DNA from: Viridothelium virens
Lineage: Eukaryota; Ascomycota; Dothideomycetes; Trypetheliales; Trypetheliaceae
Direction of reading: 5' to 3'
Assembly (NCBI GenBank): GCA_010094025.1
Contig: ML991844.1
Span: 1-64,000 of the forward strand
DNA length: 64,000 nt
The first letter of the stretch is position 1. Each line of letters begins with the position of its first letter. Shown one piece after another: positions 46,002 through 58,100 of the stretch. Below the pieces are notes generated by a model, which did no database searches, had not been told where the DNA came from, and saw nothing but the letters and a program-made list of their open reading frames with translations. The translations under genes and the position numbers were made by a program.

Positions 46002-47303
46002 CTACAGTTTTGAAGCGTTGTTTTCCATCCAATGCATATTCACCGGCGTCAACGCTTTTCCCATCTCAAAAAAGCTCAAAATGTTTTCAATCCCCAAGCG
46101 CTCGAATCCAACGTGACTATCGACACTCGCTCCTGCTGTGTGACTCAGCATTTCTACGTTCCGCATCTTCGCTAGCTTCTGGTTTACGACTGGTTCGTCG
46201 TAATGTACGTCTAGTCCAGCGGCAAATAGTCTTCCTGATTCGAGCGCTTCAACAAGCGCAGGCTCATCAATTAGCTTTCCTCGCGCCACATTCACAATAC
46301 GCGATCCCGGCTTGAAGTATTGGAACGAGGCTGCGCTCAGAACTTTTTCACCGCCAAACGGCGTGGCTACCACGGTGCAATCCGCTACAGCCAGCAGATC
46401 CTCCAGCTTGGGGTAGAAAGTGGCGTCCACGGTCTTCTCGATATCTTCAGGTATACGCCGAATGTCGTTGTAAACGATTTTCATCCCAAGCGCAGCCTTG
46501 GCCTTCTGTGCAACCAGATACCCTATCTTGCCAAGGCCGATTATACCGAGAATTGAGTTTCGAGGATTACTAGTAGTAGCTGCGATATTCCTATTGGCAT
46601 CTTTGAATGCTGAGACAGACAGTGAGCGAGCGGCCTGCGAAGACCAGGAGAATAGGCGGTAGGTGCTCAAGATAAGCCAGATTGCGGCATCCGCTACAGA
46701 TTCCGTGCAAGCGGCTGCAGCGTTGCAATAAATAATGCCTATCAGATTGGATCAGGCACAAGTGCAATTTGACGACGAGCTTGTGGTGATCTACGTTCGA
46801 GGGGATTTCTTGGAGCTGGCAGGACGTTTCAAACCCTCTTTGATGAACGAATGATACCATACGAGACACACTCAGGTGGTAGGAGCTTGCGTGGTGCTTA
46901 ACTGATGAACACGAGAGACAGAGGATGTATGAGAGGACAAGCGTACCACTGCGAGCCAAACGCTTCGTATCCACCCAATCGAAGCCAGCACCCGCGCTTG
47001 TAAAAATCTTACAGGATGGCGGTAGCAGTGAACTGGATTTTATCAGCAGATACTCCACATGATGGCAACAATATCTATGTACATTAACTCCTCGTCCCAA
47101 TTACCCATTTCACCACCGGTATTCCAAAACGGTCTGTACATAGCAACGAAATCGCCAAATTCCTTGTTCTTCAGGGCTTGTTTAAACTCCTCTCTAGGCA
47201 TGCTGTAGCTCCGGACGATATGAAAACTGTCTTGCAGTTGTTTGTACAACTCATGGTTCCACTTGATATCGTCACCAAGATGAAGAATAGCCGGTTTTGA
47301 CAT
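46002..47303 (-). CDS. D-isomer-specific 2-hydroxyacid dehydrogenase, about 347 aa
   Basis: Exons 47303-47083, 47032-46947 and 46738-46002; introns of 50 and 208 nt. The spliced text is continuous (AGAGFDWVDTKRLARSG + IIYCNAAAACTESVAD). The Rossmann motif is GIIGLGKIG, with Asp after strand 2 (KIVYND) pointing to NAD(H) use. The catalytic triad is in place: Arg in NVARGKLIDEPAL, Glu in DVHYDEP, His in MLSHTAGA. The family reduces 2-keto acids such as glyoxylate, hydroxypyruvate or other alpha-keto acids to D-hydroxy acids in the cytosol; the exact substrate is unknown. The ATG at 47303 is chosen; the GTG six bases upstream is not expected in a fungus. Length is normal. Confidence 0.9.
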
Positions 47304-47965
47304 GATCACGGGAAAACTTGTATAAGACGAGGCAAGTTCTAGGAATGTCGACTTGATCGTGTGCGAGAAATAAGAAAGAAATTTGTCAGAAATGTCCCAA
47401 GGTCGATGGGAAATGTTTCAAGCAACCAGTGCTGCTGCAGCCTGAATCGCAACCCATCCCGCTCGATCGTCGGATGGACTTCCATACCTGGAAAGACTGG
47501 GTAAGAAAATCCGAGGGACTTTGAAGGTCGGAATCAATGTAAGGTAAGTTAGGTAGTTGACTAGTGATTACTTAGCTACCATCATGACATGGGTGCAAGG
47601 CGTGGGTGGCGTGGCGTGGATGGAGCACGTGAGTAGTAGATCTTTCCGGCCCCCGCTCCCTTTCGCGCGCCTTTTTTCCTCTTCATCGAAAGTTTTCACC
47701 CAGGAAATTTGGCATCCTGTCCCCCTTGATATACATGGGCTTGAAGCTGTATTAGCTGGGGAGATCAAATGTCGTTTTCCAAGAAGCGCTGCTAGGTTCG
47801 AAGTGCGTTCCACTGAGCTGCGACTCCCGTTAAGACGAAACATTCTTTCACCAATACCATCCTTCTACTTCTCATCCTTATGCCCCCCAATTGCTGTTGC
47901 ATCGTTCAAGATGTCTGTCTAGGCTGTCCGGACTGCAAGTCGGTCCTCCATGACTTATACGAATC
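47304..47965. promoter_or_regulatory. Divergent promoter region, dehydrogenase / F-box-like gene
   Basis: A 662-bp gap between divergent start codons. A plus-strand frame of 121 codons (47557-47922) ends just before the next gene and shows no motif; it is probably leader or chance. Confidence 0.5.
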
Positions 47966-48745
47966 ATGACCACGGTACGAAAGCTGTCGGCATTCGCCGG
48001 TATTGAAGTCGGACTGGAAAGCCCAATGGCAGCCCTGTCCCTAGACCCAGTACCATTTCGCTTCTTTGACCTCCCGTCTGAATTGCGGGTGCGAGTTTAT
48101 GAGCTCCTTCTCCTCATTCCCGATACGATCGACCTTGATTCGAATAACTTTCGCCGCATCACGCCACGCCTCAACATCTTCTTGGTGTGCAAACGCATGC
48201 ATGAAGAGGCCTTCCGCATATTCTACGGTCGCCATACCTTCCGTCTCTTTTCCCTCAGCCAACGCTTCTTCCACGCCAAACGACCCCTCTTTTCCCGACT
48301 TCCACAACGTTATAGAGCTGCCGTCACTAAGCTTGAGTTGCGCGTAGGGCCTGGTTGGACGGCGCCACCTAAAGGGTGGAATACAGCGCCATCGCTTGGT
48401 TTAGTCGATGCCACCAGTATGAGGCTGTTGAAAATCTTTGTGGAAGTTGATCCCAGTAGTCATGATATATTTAAGGGCTTCAGAGTCACAGAAGACTTTT
48501 ATACAGTATTTTGCCAAGGTCTGGTTAGGGAGATCTTGTGTCAGGTTCCATCCATCACAGAAGTCCAATTCGATGCATGGACCTCTGTCTCCAAGCACGC
48601 GCCTCTCATGCGAGAGCTGCTTAATGAGGCCAGGATAGCAAATCGGGAGATCAGCTGGGGTCCACTTCGCGGATGGAACGATGGCGCTGAGGACCCCGTT
48701 GGATCAATCGGCCTAGAAGACGCCATGGCCATGATCAGTCTGTAA
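47966..48745 (+). CDS. F-box-like fungal protein, 259 aa
   Basis: Intronless. Residues about 32-80 read FRFFDLPSELRVRVYELLLL and, after a spacer, RITPRLNIFLVCKRMHEEAF, the usual arrangement of the many fungal proteins with a degenerate F-box-like N-terminus (LPxELRxxIYxxLL ... LLxVCKxxxxEA). The remainder is a compact domain without named motifs. An F-box would bind Skp1 in an SCF ubiquitin ligase, but most proteins of this group are uncharacterised. It is divergent from the dehydrogenase and upstream of RPC34. Confidence 0.75.
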   Translation: MTTVRKLSAFAGIEVGLESPMAALSLDPVPFRFFDLPSELRVRVYELLLLIPDTIDLDSNNFRRITPRLNIFLVCKRMHEEAFRIFYGRHTFRLFSLSQRFFHAKRPLFSRLPQRYRAAVTKLELRVGPGWTAPPKGWNTAPSLGLVDATSMRLLKIFVEVDPSSHDIFKGFRVTEDFYTVFCQGLVREILCQVPSITEVQFDAWTSVSKHAPLMRELLNEARIANREISWGPLRGWNDGAEDPVGSIGLEDAMAMISL

Positions 48746-49132
48746 TTATCATGTTGAGAATCAATGTAATAATTTGATAAAAGCGATTTAGAAGATATGA
48801 CAAATGGTCTGTGGGGAGCACCGGGGAGTTGCGCAGTGTTCGCCTACATACCTTCAGGTGTGGTACGGTGGTACCATACATGGTAGTGAAGTGTTTGCCC
48901 CACCTGAACTCCGACTCACTCTCTCCAAGTCATTGCCTCATTTTTGGCTCACTGCCCGTACTCAGTCCCACACATAGCTTCTCCTACCACCACCTAAAAG
49001 CTTGAGCTTCCATGATCTCCTGCCTCGAGTTTGAGCAGTACCAACTCGATGCGGATCCTATCCAGCTCCAAGGTCCACTGTTGCATGCCCCACAAATTTT
49101 CCTCATAATCCCTCACAGAAATAACCCCCACC
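48746..49132. promoter_or_regulatory. Intergenic, RPC34 promoter region
   Basis: A 387-bp gap between two plus-strand genes. A short hairpin-like stretch (GTGGTACGGTGGTACC) is near 48860-48875. No gene is seen. Confidence 0.45.
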
Positions 49133-50849
49133 ATGGCTGAAGCAATACTGGAGAAAGCGAGCTCACCCTCCGGCAGTCCTAAGGACAAGCTTTATGAAAT
49201 CATGGCCCGGGAGCCTTTGGGTCACATTTTCTTCCAGCATGACCTTACTGGAATGGGTGTTGCAGATGATATCCAAAAACTCACCTCCGTCGTGCAAGAC
49301 TTAGTCTCGGCACAGCTCTTGCAGATTATGACCCACGATGGGGAGGTCTGTTACAAAGTGCGGTCACGCGAAGAAGCTGCCCGGTATGTGCATCCGGTTT
49401 TCTCTTCGCTTTGGGAATTGGAATAGGCGATGATCCTCTCGCATTATTAACGCTGGTACTTCTTGCAGCCTCATCTCCTTGACTTTTGACGAAAGAACCA
49501 TCTACAACTACATTGCTGAAAGCAGAACCAATGGCTGCTGGGTGAAATCTCTCCAAAATAAAACGAATTTCCATTTGGCGAACCTCGGCAAGTTGATCAA
49601 GTCCCTCGAAAATAAGCGCCTCATTAAGTCTATCAAAAACGTCAAATTCCCTACTCGCCGGATATACATGCTGAGTGATCTGAATCCTAGCGAAGACATT
49701 ACAGGCGGACCTTGGTTTAGCGACGCTGAACTAGACGTAGATTTGGTGGATGCCCTGGCTACTTTGGCTATCAAATTTGTGAGCGATAGAAGCTGGGGCA
49801 TAAGTGCAAGAAAAAAGGTCAGAAGAGAAAACCATGAAGACGCAGGGACACCGAAACTTGCAACACCCGATAATGTCTCCATGGAAAAAGGCCGAAGGAT
49901 CAACAAGTCGTCCAAACAGCTGAAACCGGGCAAGCACGTAGCTGGTGAAACAATCGGAAGCACGCAACAAGCAGATGCAAACGACCAAGACACCATTAAT
50001 GCTCCGGGTAATACTAAAACAGACCCTGCTGTGCCCAATGACTATTCTCATAGAGTCCCAGCGATCGACAAACTAGATATTCCCCTCTTTCCTCCTCAAC
50101 CGCACCTCCATCCTATTCCCCCACCGGTATCGACTTCCAACCCCTCTTCGTTACCGCTGTTCAAAGTAGGGCACACCTATCCGTCAACGGCGGAAATCTG
50201 CGATCATATTCGTAATTCTGGTGTCACCTCGCTAACCTTCAGTGAGTCTGAATTTCAAGAGCTTCTGGAAATGCTCGTGTTGGATGGAAGGCTTGAAAAA
50301 ATGGGCCCAAACCGGTATCGGTCGGTCCGTGGCGTCCTTGCTCTAACAGAGAGGGGTAGGGACCACGAAAACCGTGGGAAAGAGCGCGAGAGAGCAAGGA
50401 AAGGTCCCGAAACAGAAATCGAAGAGCTGGGAGCTGCGGTTGGTAGTAAGAGTAAAAAGCGAAAATGGGCAGGTCTAGACGCGGTTGACGAAGAAGACGA
50501 TGTTGTGCTTGGGGGCCGAGACTGGAAGAAGTATCATCGCTTGCAGCGGAGACAAGTTTCGAAGTCCCCACACAGATCGTCAAAGACTCGAGCACAGTCT
50601 TCGATTCTAGATATTAGTCCAGAGAGAGGAGACGTCGCTACTGCTGAGGATCCACCAAAGGCCGAATTTGGAGGGCTGATTAATGGATTTGCCGAGGCGC
50701 CCTGTGCGCGCTGTCCCGTCTTCTCCATCTGTGGTGAAGATGGCCCAGTAAGCGCAGCCAGCTGCCTGTATTTTGAGGACTGGCTTGATGGTGGAATGAG
50801 AGCTTATGAAGGGATGGAGAGAAAGTTCCAAGGCACTGACGTAATGTAG
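49133..50849 (+). CDS. RPC34: RNA polymerase III subunit RPC34 (RPC6/RPC39), about 543 aa
   Basis: Exons 49133-49383 and 49469-50849; one 85-nt GT-AG intron splits an Arg codon. Winged-helix 1 covers about residues 15-90 (DKLYEIMAREPLGHIFFQHD), winged-helix 2 about 90-165 (FDERTIYNYIAESRTNGCWV, then LVNK-like core LQNKTNFHLANLGKLIKSLE). The signature GGPWFSDAELDVDLVDAL follows. The C-terminus carries the cysteine motif CARCPVFSICGEDGPVSAAS plus C, at about residues 496-516, which holds an iron-sulphur cluster in human RPC39. RPC34 helps Pol III recruit TFIIIB and open promoters of tRNA and 5S genes. The protein is longer than usual because of two low-complexity inserts (about 194-290 and 376-430). 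Confidence 0.93.
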
Positions 50850-51419
50850 GGTTGGTAAACCTAATGCCTCGGGCCAGATACTGGGTGTGTGGTCATACAG
50901 CCGCGCGATGAATAATCCAGGCTTTTAAGTGAGGAATGGCTCGTTTGGTGAGTGGACTCCATTTTTTTGCTTTCCACAAGCCAGGAATATGCAGGATGTT
51001 GTGAAGGTATGGATCTTTAGCGATGGCGCATGGGAATACCCTAGCATGGCAGCGGTTCGGACTGGATGGAGTCATTGCATCGTGTAACGTCTTGCCTAAG
51101 TTCATATTGCAAACTGCGATTGGTACGATGCCTAAAAAAGACAAAGAGTCGTCGTCGTTGCACGTCATTGTGCTTCATCTCCAGAACTCTCTTCCTTGTC
51201 GTAAGTGGAACATGCAACCAGCAAGCCCACGGGGTTTGAGTGCAAGAAACAGAGAACATATTCTTGAGGCCAACATGACACGAAGTCTCTCATCCAAACG
51301 TAATTGGTGCTAGCCAATCGCTTCTCCCTACCAACAGCTCACTTTTATAAGAGTGAGAGACCGGACGCAAGTAGGCATGTTTCTTTAGTTAGGCATGGAC
51401 GTTGAATGATGAATGAGAT
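50850..51419. other. Intergenic between convergent genes
   Basis: 570 bp containing the 3' regions of RPC34 and the FYVE-RING gene. No other feature is recognised. Confidence 0.5.
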
Positions 51420-53930
51420 TCAAGAGTGCAGCTGATGTGTTGGACAACTTCCAGCACCCTTCGTATCCCACCACTGTCGTATACATGTCTGCATCATCCG
51501 AGGCGGTCAGCAGGACGATAATAGTACAGAAACAAGACCATGAAATCGCAAGAGCACACGTACCCGATGAAATTTACACAAGCACTCCAATCTCCCCATC
51601 TCCTGGCCATCCTCAAATTCTTCAAAGCAAATGACACATTCCTGCGATCCTCCGCCTTCATCCACGCAATCCTTTTCGCTCGCGCGGTAAATAAGCATCC
51701 GCGTTCCTGTCTGACGACGGGGTCTCGATACTGACGCCGCGGCTGAGGGATTCTCGCGAGATGACGTGGCAGAAGCTTCGGGCGAATCGACGGAGTGGAA
51801 TTGTGGTGGCGTAAAAGATTGATTGTAGAAGGCCGGAGTACTTTGAGAAAGCAACGCTGATGCGCTGCTAGAAGATACTGCAGCAACAGGATTGGCGTCT
51901 AGGGGCACATTGGTGGGATCTTGATGGGCCGCAGACGAGGCTTTGCCATAAGCGTGATCTCGTATACATTGGTCGATGTGCCGCTCACGGTCTCCTTCGT
52001 CGTCGTCAGGTCCCTTGGATGGAAGCTCATTGCCACAAACAGGACACTCGTCTTCCTCTGGGATTTGTCGCGGCGGCTCGGGTGGGTGCGGTGGTACATA
52101 AGAAGCACGAGGTGGCACAGGGGCGGGAAAAGGTGCAAGTTCAGTCGGTCGCGGTATCGGTGGAAGAGGAGCATTGAAATTGATCGAGCGGCCGCTAGGA
52201 CGTTGGTTTTCGGACGATGAATTTGGGAAGAAGCCGAACGGAAGGCCTGGCGAGAAATGTGGAGTGCTGTTGGAGTTAGAGTTGTTTGGATGATGTCGAG
52301 GCAGATTGGACGGCGGGAAAGGCTGCCGTTGGTTGAGTTGCGAAGAAATTCCCGCAAGATTCCAGGAGTTATACTGATAGTCATGTGGCAGCGTGCGTCG
52401 GCGGTGTCGAAGCATGTCATGGTGGCGCTCATAACGCTGCGAAAATGCATTTCGGTGAGATGGTAAGGTACCTGAAGAATCGGTATGATCTTGTGACCGA
52501 AAAGCCAACTGTGCAGGATGAGATCTTGGGGCTGAAAGTGAGTTCGACGATGACGCATCTGGCTGGCGCGGTGGATTAGAGACAGAGAATGGAACATGCC
52601 CTGGCTGCTGCGTTGATGACTGTTGTCTAAGATTGAGACTGGTATATGAGGAATACGGAGGACTCAGCTGGGGAGGGGGACTGAAGTTCGGATCTGGTAC
52701 ACAGGGGTTGCATACACGGACTACTTCGCCGCCATCCAGGGCGGTGTTAAATGAGAAAGACGCGTGAGAGCTGCTATCCGGCCTAGCCTGTCCTTGTGCT
52801 TGGATGACGGGGTGACGGGGAGAGTTTGCGTCGCTTTCCCCTGTGAGATCCACCACAGCGCCGACTGGCTGATCTCCGGGTCCTACGGAGAACTCGGAAG
52901 GGTGAATAATAAACTGTCGTGGTATTGTGATTCGATGTGGGGAGCAAGTAGCGCAGACTACTCGTCCACATTTTCTAAGTTGATCGTGAGTAAAGCGAGT
53001 CTTGATAAGATGCAAATGCAGCTTTCGCGAAGACGAGGCTAACTGTGCCAAATTGATGATGAGTAGGAAAGGATACTGAGAGGTGGGCACAGGATGAAGA
53101 TGAAGCTAAAAAAGAATGCCGCGAGACAACGCGGATATCGTAAAAAGCCGAGAAGACGGAGGTTTACACCTACGATGAGAGACGTTCCTTGCGGATAAAA
53201 GTTGACCAGTGAGGAAAATGACTTACCGACAGTGATGTTTCCGAAAGAAGAAGCTGAAAGCCGTTCCACATACTGGACAATGGGAGACTTCAGAGTCGGG
53301 CTGCCACCTTGGCAGCACATACTCATTTCCCCGTCTTCTACCCTCCTGATTCTGACGGGTGGGGGTTGAGACTGGAGGCCTGTCTAAGCCGGTGAGATCA
53401 ATTGGGGTTGCTCGTGAGCCTGTACTGCTTTGGTTTTCCCCGATCCGATCGTGTGCCCAACTTGAGGCGCCACTTAGTCCAGTCATTTCCGCGATACCTT
53501 CAGCAAGTTGCCGTCCCAATCCAGCATCCTCTACCCCACTACCTCTCCTACCAGGACTGCTAGGCGCTGTTAATCGTCTTTTCCGATCCAGAACGATGTC
53601 GCCTAAAGACCGAACAGTTCCCCCATCTGTCCGCACCCCTAATCGGTCTTGTACACCTAGATTTCTTTCCTGTGAAGTTCGCCTTCGATATCGGGTCTGC
53701 TTTGCATTCGGGTGTATCGTAGATGCCGAAGCTCGTAGTAGTCGCGGAGGCTGTCTTGATACGGTAGAGTCGCTGTGGCCGCGCCGCTCCAGGAAACGAC
53801 TCTCGCCAGTGCTGATGGCTGAGGAGCCTAGGGTCTGCGGACCGCTGTTTGAGGGGTTGGAGTGGGGCGGCAAGACATGAGAAGGGTCTGAGGAAGACGA
53901 TGGTGGGTTTGAAACATGCTGAAATTCCAT
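51420..53930 (-). CDS. PIB1: FYVE and RING domain E3 ubiquitin ligase, Pib1-like, about 727 aa
   Basis: Exons 53930-53227, 52974-51564 and 51488-51420; introns of 252 and 75 nt. The first intron splits the FYVE domain and the second splits the RING. The FYVE finger reads CPVCGTAFSFFFRKHHCR then KCGRVVCATCSPHRITIP, with the PI3P-binding R-K-H-H-C-R basic motif at about residues 228-245. A long Ser/Pro/Asn-rich linker contains a further Cys/His cluster (ECPVCGNELPSKG ... HIDQC). The C-terminal RING reads ECVICFEEFEDGQEMGRLEC, LCKFHRTCIRQWW and ends CPTHQLHS, the last metal ligand being His as in Pib1. Pib1 sits on endosomal and vacuolar membranes through PI3P and ubiquitinates membrane cargo. 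The last exon is only 23 codons and is needed for a complete RING. Confidence 0.9.
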
Positions 53931-55138
53931 TTTCAAGATTCGTTCGAACCAGGCCCGGAGTGTAGATCTTTCAGATCAGTGATCTGTGTGTTTATTTCCA
54001 AACTTCCCTGCACTGCGGACAATTGACCAAATCAAGGTAGACAGGGAATGTTATAATGGCATTAGAAAAGATTCCAGAGAGCGAGTAATGGTTTTCGAAG
54101 AATCCAAAGCTCGCTTGACGCACGAGCCTGAGTAGTCTAGAGTGTTCTTTTTTTTTTGGAGGGGCGATTTTAGGGAATTGATCCCTATAGAGAAACTCGC
54201 GAGATTTCACTTCCTGGGATGAAGGTCTCTCTGAGGACTAACACGCATAAGAGCGGGGTTCCAGAAGAGTCCTGGGGTCTGTAGTTACGTTGGTTGCGGT
54301 TGTTCGGTGGTCGTGTGCTCTGACCCCATAGCGGGGCATAAGAAGCTGATCTGTCGCAGTGAGGGAATATCCGGCTGGCGATATTAGGGTCCTGAGGACG
54401 TGGTGATCTATTGGTGGATTGTAGCTCAAAACTATCGTGAGCATGCGGGTAGTTAAGCAGGTAGGTAGGTGAAGCGCCAGTCCCTCTGAGATCTCACGCA
54501 TGGCGCGGAAGACGAAGTGAAGCCGTCGGCGGATGCCGGCAACGATCGCTCATCGCTCATGAGCGCTCCGGGATTTTGCTCCGGATTTCGCTCTGGCATT
54601 TGTTCCGGATCTGGCTTCCTACACGTACTCACGGGAACATGGCCAGCAAATCTTTGGTAGATACGATATTAAACACTACCCTTCGCTGGCTCTAAGAGAA
54701 AACAAAGCACAAGAACCTTCGCGCATTTAGAGTAATCGTCAGTGTATATCATTTGCATGCCAGCCACCTCAACTTCGCGCATCCAATGCGCGGGCTCGCT
54801 TTGCTACCTTTCTGTGTATATAGTACATCCCCAAAACTTACATGTGGAGTCTGCAACGGAAGAATTACGAAGATAAAAAAGACGATGTTTGCGTGCGCAC
54901 CAAGCTGACTCGCCGTGTCATGACCTATCCATAGGTCTCGTATGCCCATCCCGTAGACTCGGAAAAACGCCGGCATGTTCCACGTGCGCATACATATACA
55001 AGACTATACCGGCCAATGTTCTCGCTTCTGGGTATCATCCTCTCTCTAGATTACGGGTTTGCAGTCTCCTCCTCCTCATGTGACTCAACTTCTTCTGGTG
55101 TAGGTAGGAAAGGACTCGGATCACTCTCCTAGTGACTA
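53931..55138. other. Intergenic tract of about 1.2 kb
   Basis: Between two minus-strand genes. A run of ten T lies near 54150-54159, and around 54540-54620 there are several TCCGGATTT/GCTCCGG-type short repeats. No gene is recognised. Confidence 0.45.
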
Positions 55139-58100
55139 TCATCGCCCCGGTCCATTGCTGTCTCTGCCGCGTCTGCTACTTGCTGGGCTCACTCCTTGAA
55201 CCAATTCAGCCTCGCTCCCCTGAGCCGCGAAATCTTCCCTAAAAATTGTCTGCCGCATTCCCTCGCCTGCTCGGTGCTGCGTAACCTGTCCATAGCTTGC
55301 TGGACGGTCCTCAATACGCCTGCCGGGCACCCCCAAATGACCACTCGTAGCCAGCTCCCCCAGTACACCCGACTCTCTCTCATCTAGTTGTCCGCTGCGT
55401 TGCGAAGTCTGCGCAGAGAGACCAGCAGCCGAGGAGTTGGAATGACGATCGTGCATGTTCTCGTCAGAGGGGTACCGGGAGGAATTAGCAGAACCGCCAA
55501 CTGTCAGGCCAGGTGAGGGACCAGGACTCCCGAACGGCATGCGTCCACTTGCTTCAGTAACGTGGAGATGTTGCGGTCGCGGCCTTTGCGAAGATGGCGC
55601 GCTTTCTTCACCTGAACTTTTTGTGATTGCCAGTCCTGGAGGTCCCTCTTCCATTGCCGACTCTCCATAGTCAAGCACCCTTTGCGGGCTTGGTCTCCTG
55701 CTGTCCTCATTCGACCCAGACGGGCTGGGGTCGATACGGGACATGCGCCCCGTTGGATTGATATACGTCGTGTTGTCCACGGATGACTGTCTTCGTGAAG
55801 ATTTTCTAGGAATATTGGGGGCCCCTGGACGTGAAGAGATGGTCACACCTGCACCCAAAGGGTCAGATGTTGCAGCCTCCGTTGCACTTCGAGAGGTCAC
55901 AGACGCAGACAGTGATAGCGGATATTGGCCAAGCTCGTGGGCCATGCCTGCAGGAGGCTGCAGGTCCTTCTGGGTGGAAGAGTGTCGTGAGCCAACGCGT
56001 GAGGGCATGTGGATGGAAGGATCAGTGTCAATTGGCTCAAGGAGGGGAGGCACTGCGGAGAGGCGGGAACGGGATTGCAGGTCAAAAGGATTGTCCTCAA
56101 TAGAGTCGTTGTCCGAGTCGGTGTCGTGATGTGGGGGATCATAAGCAAAGGATGCTGGACGGCCCCGGGTGATATCGGCGGCATCGTCCTCACCATCATC
56201 CTCGGCATGGTGGCGACGTTGCAAGCCAGCGCTCGCACTCGGAACTGGACTATCACTGTAAGGCTGATCTGGGAACCGGTCGTCTTGGGGTGAGTCCCCA
56301 ATTCCGTCGATTGGGGGTGGAGCTCGCGTACTTCGAACAACCTCGAAGCCTTTGCCTTTGTCTTTCGTCTTGCCACTAAAAAGATTCCTGAACCATCCCG
56401 TCGCAGAGGAGACCGGTCCGGTAGGATCTGCAGGGCCAGTCTTCAGTTTTCTGGTTGGCTGGTTGGACAGGGCTGGGCCGCGAACGCCATAATAGAAGTC
56501 GACCTCTCGTACAGCATAGTCCTGGTTCGATCGCCGGGAGACGCCCACATTAGGGCTCGAATCATCGCGTTGATGCACGCGCCCAGCAGCAGCACCACCA
56601 CCTTGTGATGGATCTTGTCCGCCTTCTGCAATGTCACCAGATTCCGGCGAGTCATGATAAGCCCTATTAACCCACTCCCCACTAGCCCAGGATCCTCTAC
56701 TGGGTCCGCCCGTGGCCGGTGTCATGGCGTCCGTGGTTGATCTTCGCGCCCTTGGCGGTCTGTAATAAGGATCAGGGTTCGGCTGTTCCATTTTCGAGGT
56801 CAACGTTGCCTTTCTTGTTGAAGGGCCGGCGGATTCGCTCCCGTAAGAACCTCCTGGTGTCCCTGGACCAGAGTTGGCCTCGCTGAATTGATCGAATCCA
56901 GTACTCGGTCGCCGCTGCATTTGCTGTTGGAGTAGGATGGTGGAGCTTGCAGAGAGACTCCTTGATCGCCCACCGAATTGGATTGACTTTTGGTCATCGT
57001 CCCTAGCTAGGATTGCAGCGTCAGATGTCATGCTACTCCGCGGGCCGCGACGGCGATGTCTCCTTGACAGTTGACGGACACCAAACACCTTGCCAAGTCC
57101 GCCGCGTTGAGCTCCAGCCTCCCGATCAGATCCGAGTCCTGCCATTCTTGCCACAACTTCCAAAATTCTGAGTAATGCATTACCTAAAAAGCCGAATATT
57201 AAGACAATGGCGTGAAGAAGAAGTATCACGTAGCCGAGCCAGCCTTTGGGGGACTCGGCCACTCCTAGTGAGGGTACGAAAGCCACCATGAGGAGGACTG
57301 TTGCAAGTCTGATAGATGAAAAGACGGTCTGGTAAGCGTTCATTGAAGTCGGAGAGTGGTACGGTCGAAACGCATTCAGAGTGAGGATGAGGACGACTTC
57401 GCAGATGGCGAGCAAAACGACTTGCGCAATGCCAGACTGCTGGACTGCACCAATCGCAATACCTCTGACGATGGTCAGGAAGATCGGAACAAAGGCAAAT
57501 GGAGCAGCCTCATCCGAGTACGTGTTGTAGAGAGGTCCGTAGCGGAGCACTGTTGGGAGATCGTCAAATAGATGTGCTCTTGGTCTGGTTGTAACGATCA
57601 TCCGGAAGATCCACGCCAGAAAAACCAGCACTGCCACGATAAACACAATGGCCATAGCAACGACGACAGCAGGCGAACGAGCGGCAACGACCAGCTGAAA
57701 CATCGATAAAGCCACGATGGGAAGAAGGAAAAAGTTGCAGACCAGGCGGACGACATTGCCGAGAGTGAAGGGCAGATTCTTCCTTCGTAGGTCTTCCTCC
57801 GGGTTTGATGAGATTTGTCGCCACAGCCAACGAGCTGCAAAGCCAATCTGGCAAAGCGCGACAACGGCAGCGATAATGACCAGTAGCCATATGGCCATCC
57901 CAGCCCAGATATCTTCCACGTCTGTCATGCCAACAAGCTGACTTGTCCGCTCCAGTCCAAACGTCGCATTACTGACATATATACCGTCTGTCAGACTTTG
58001 TGTGCCGTTCCCATGACTGACAAAGCTCTCGTTGAACATAAGGGCCGCCCATCCCGTTCTACTTATCGCTGGCTGGTAGAATCCAGGATAGCTGAGACTG

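Noticed and set aside
47745-47820. Sequence with TTAGCTGGGGA and GGTTCGAAGT, resembling tRNA A and B boxes
   Set aside because: No acceptor-stem complementarity or anticodon arm can be drawn, so it is not a tRNA.
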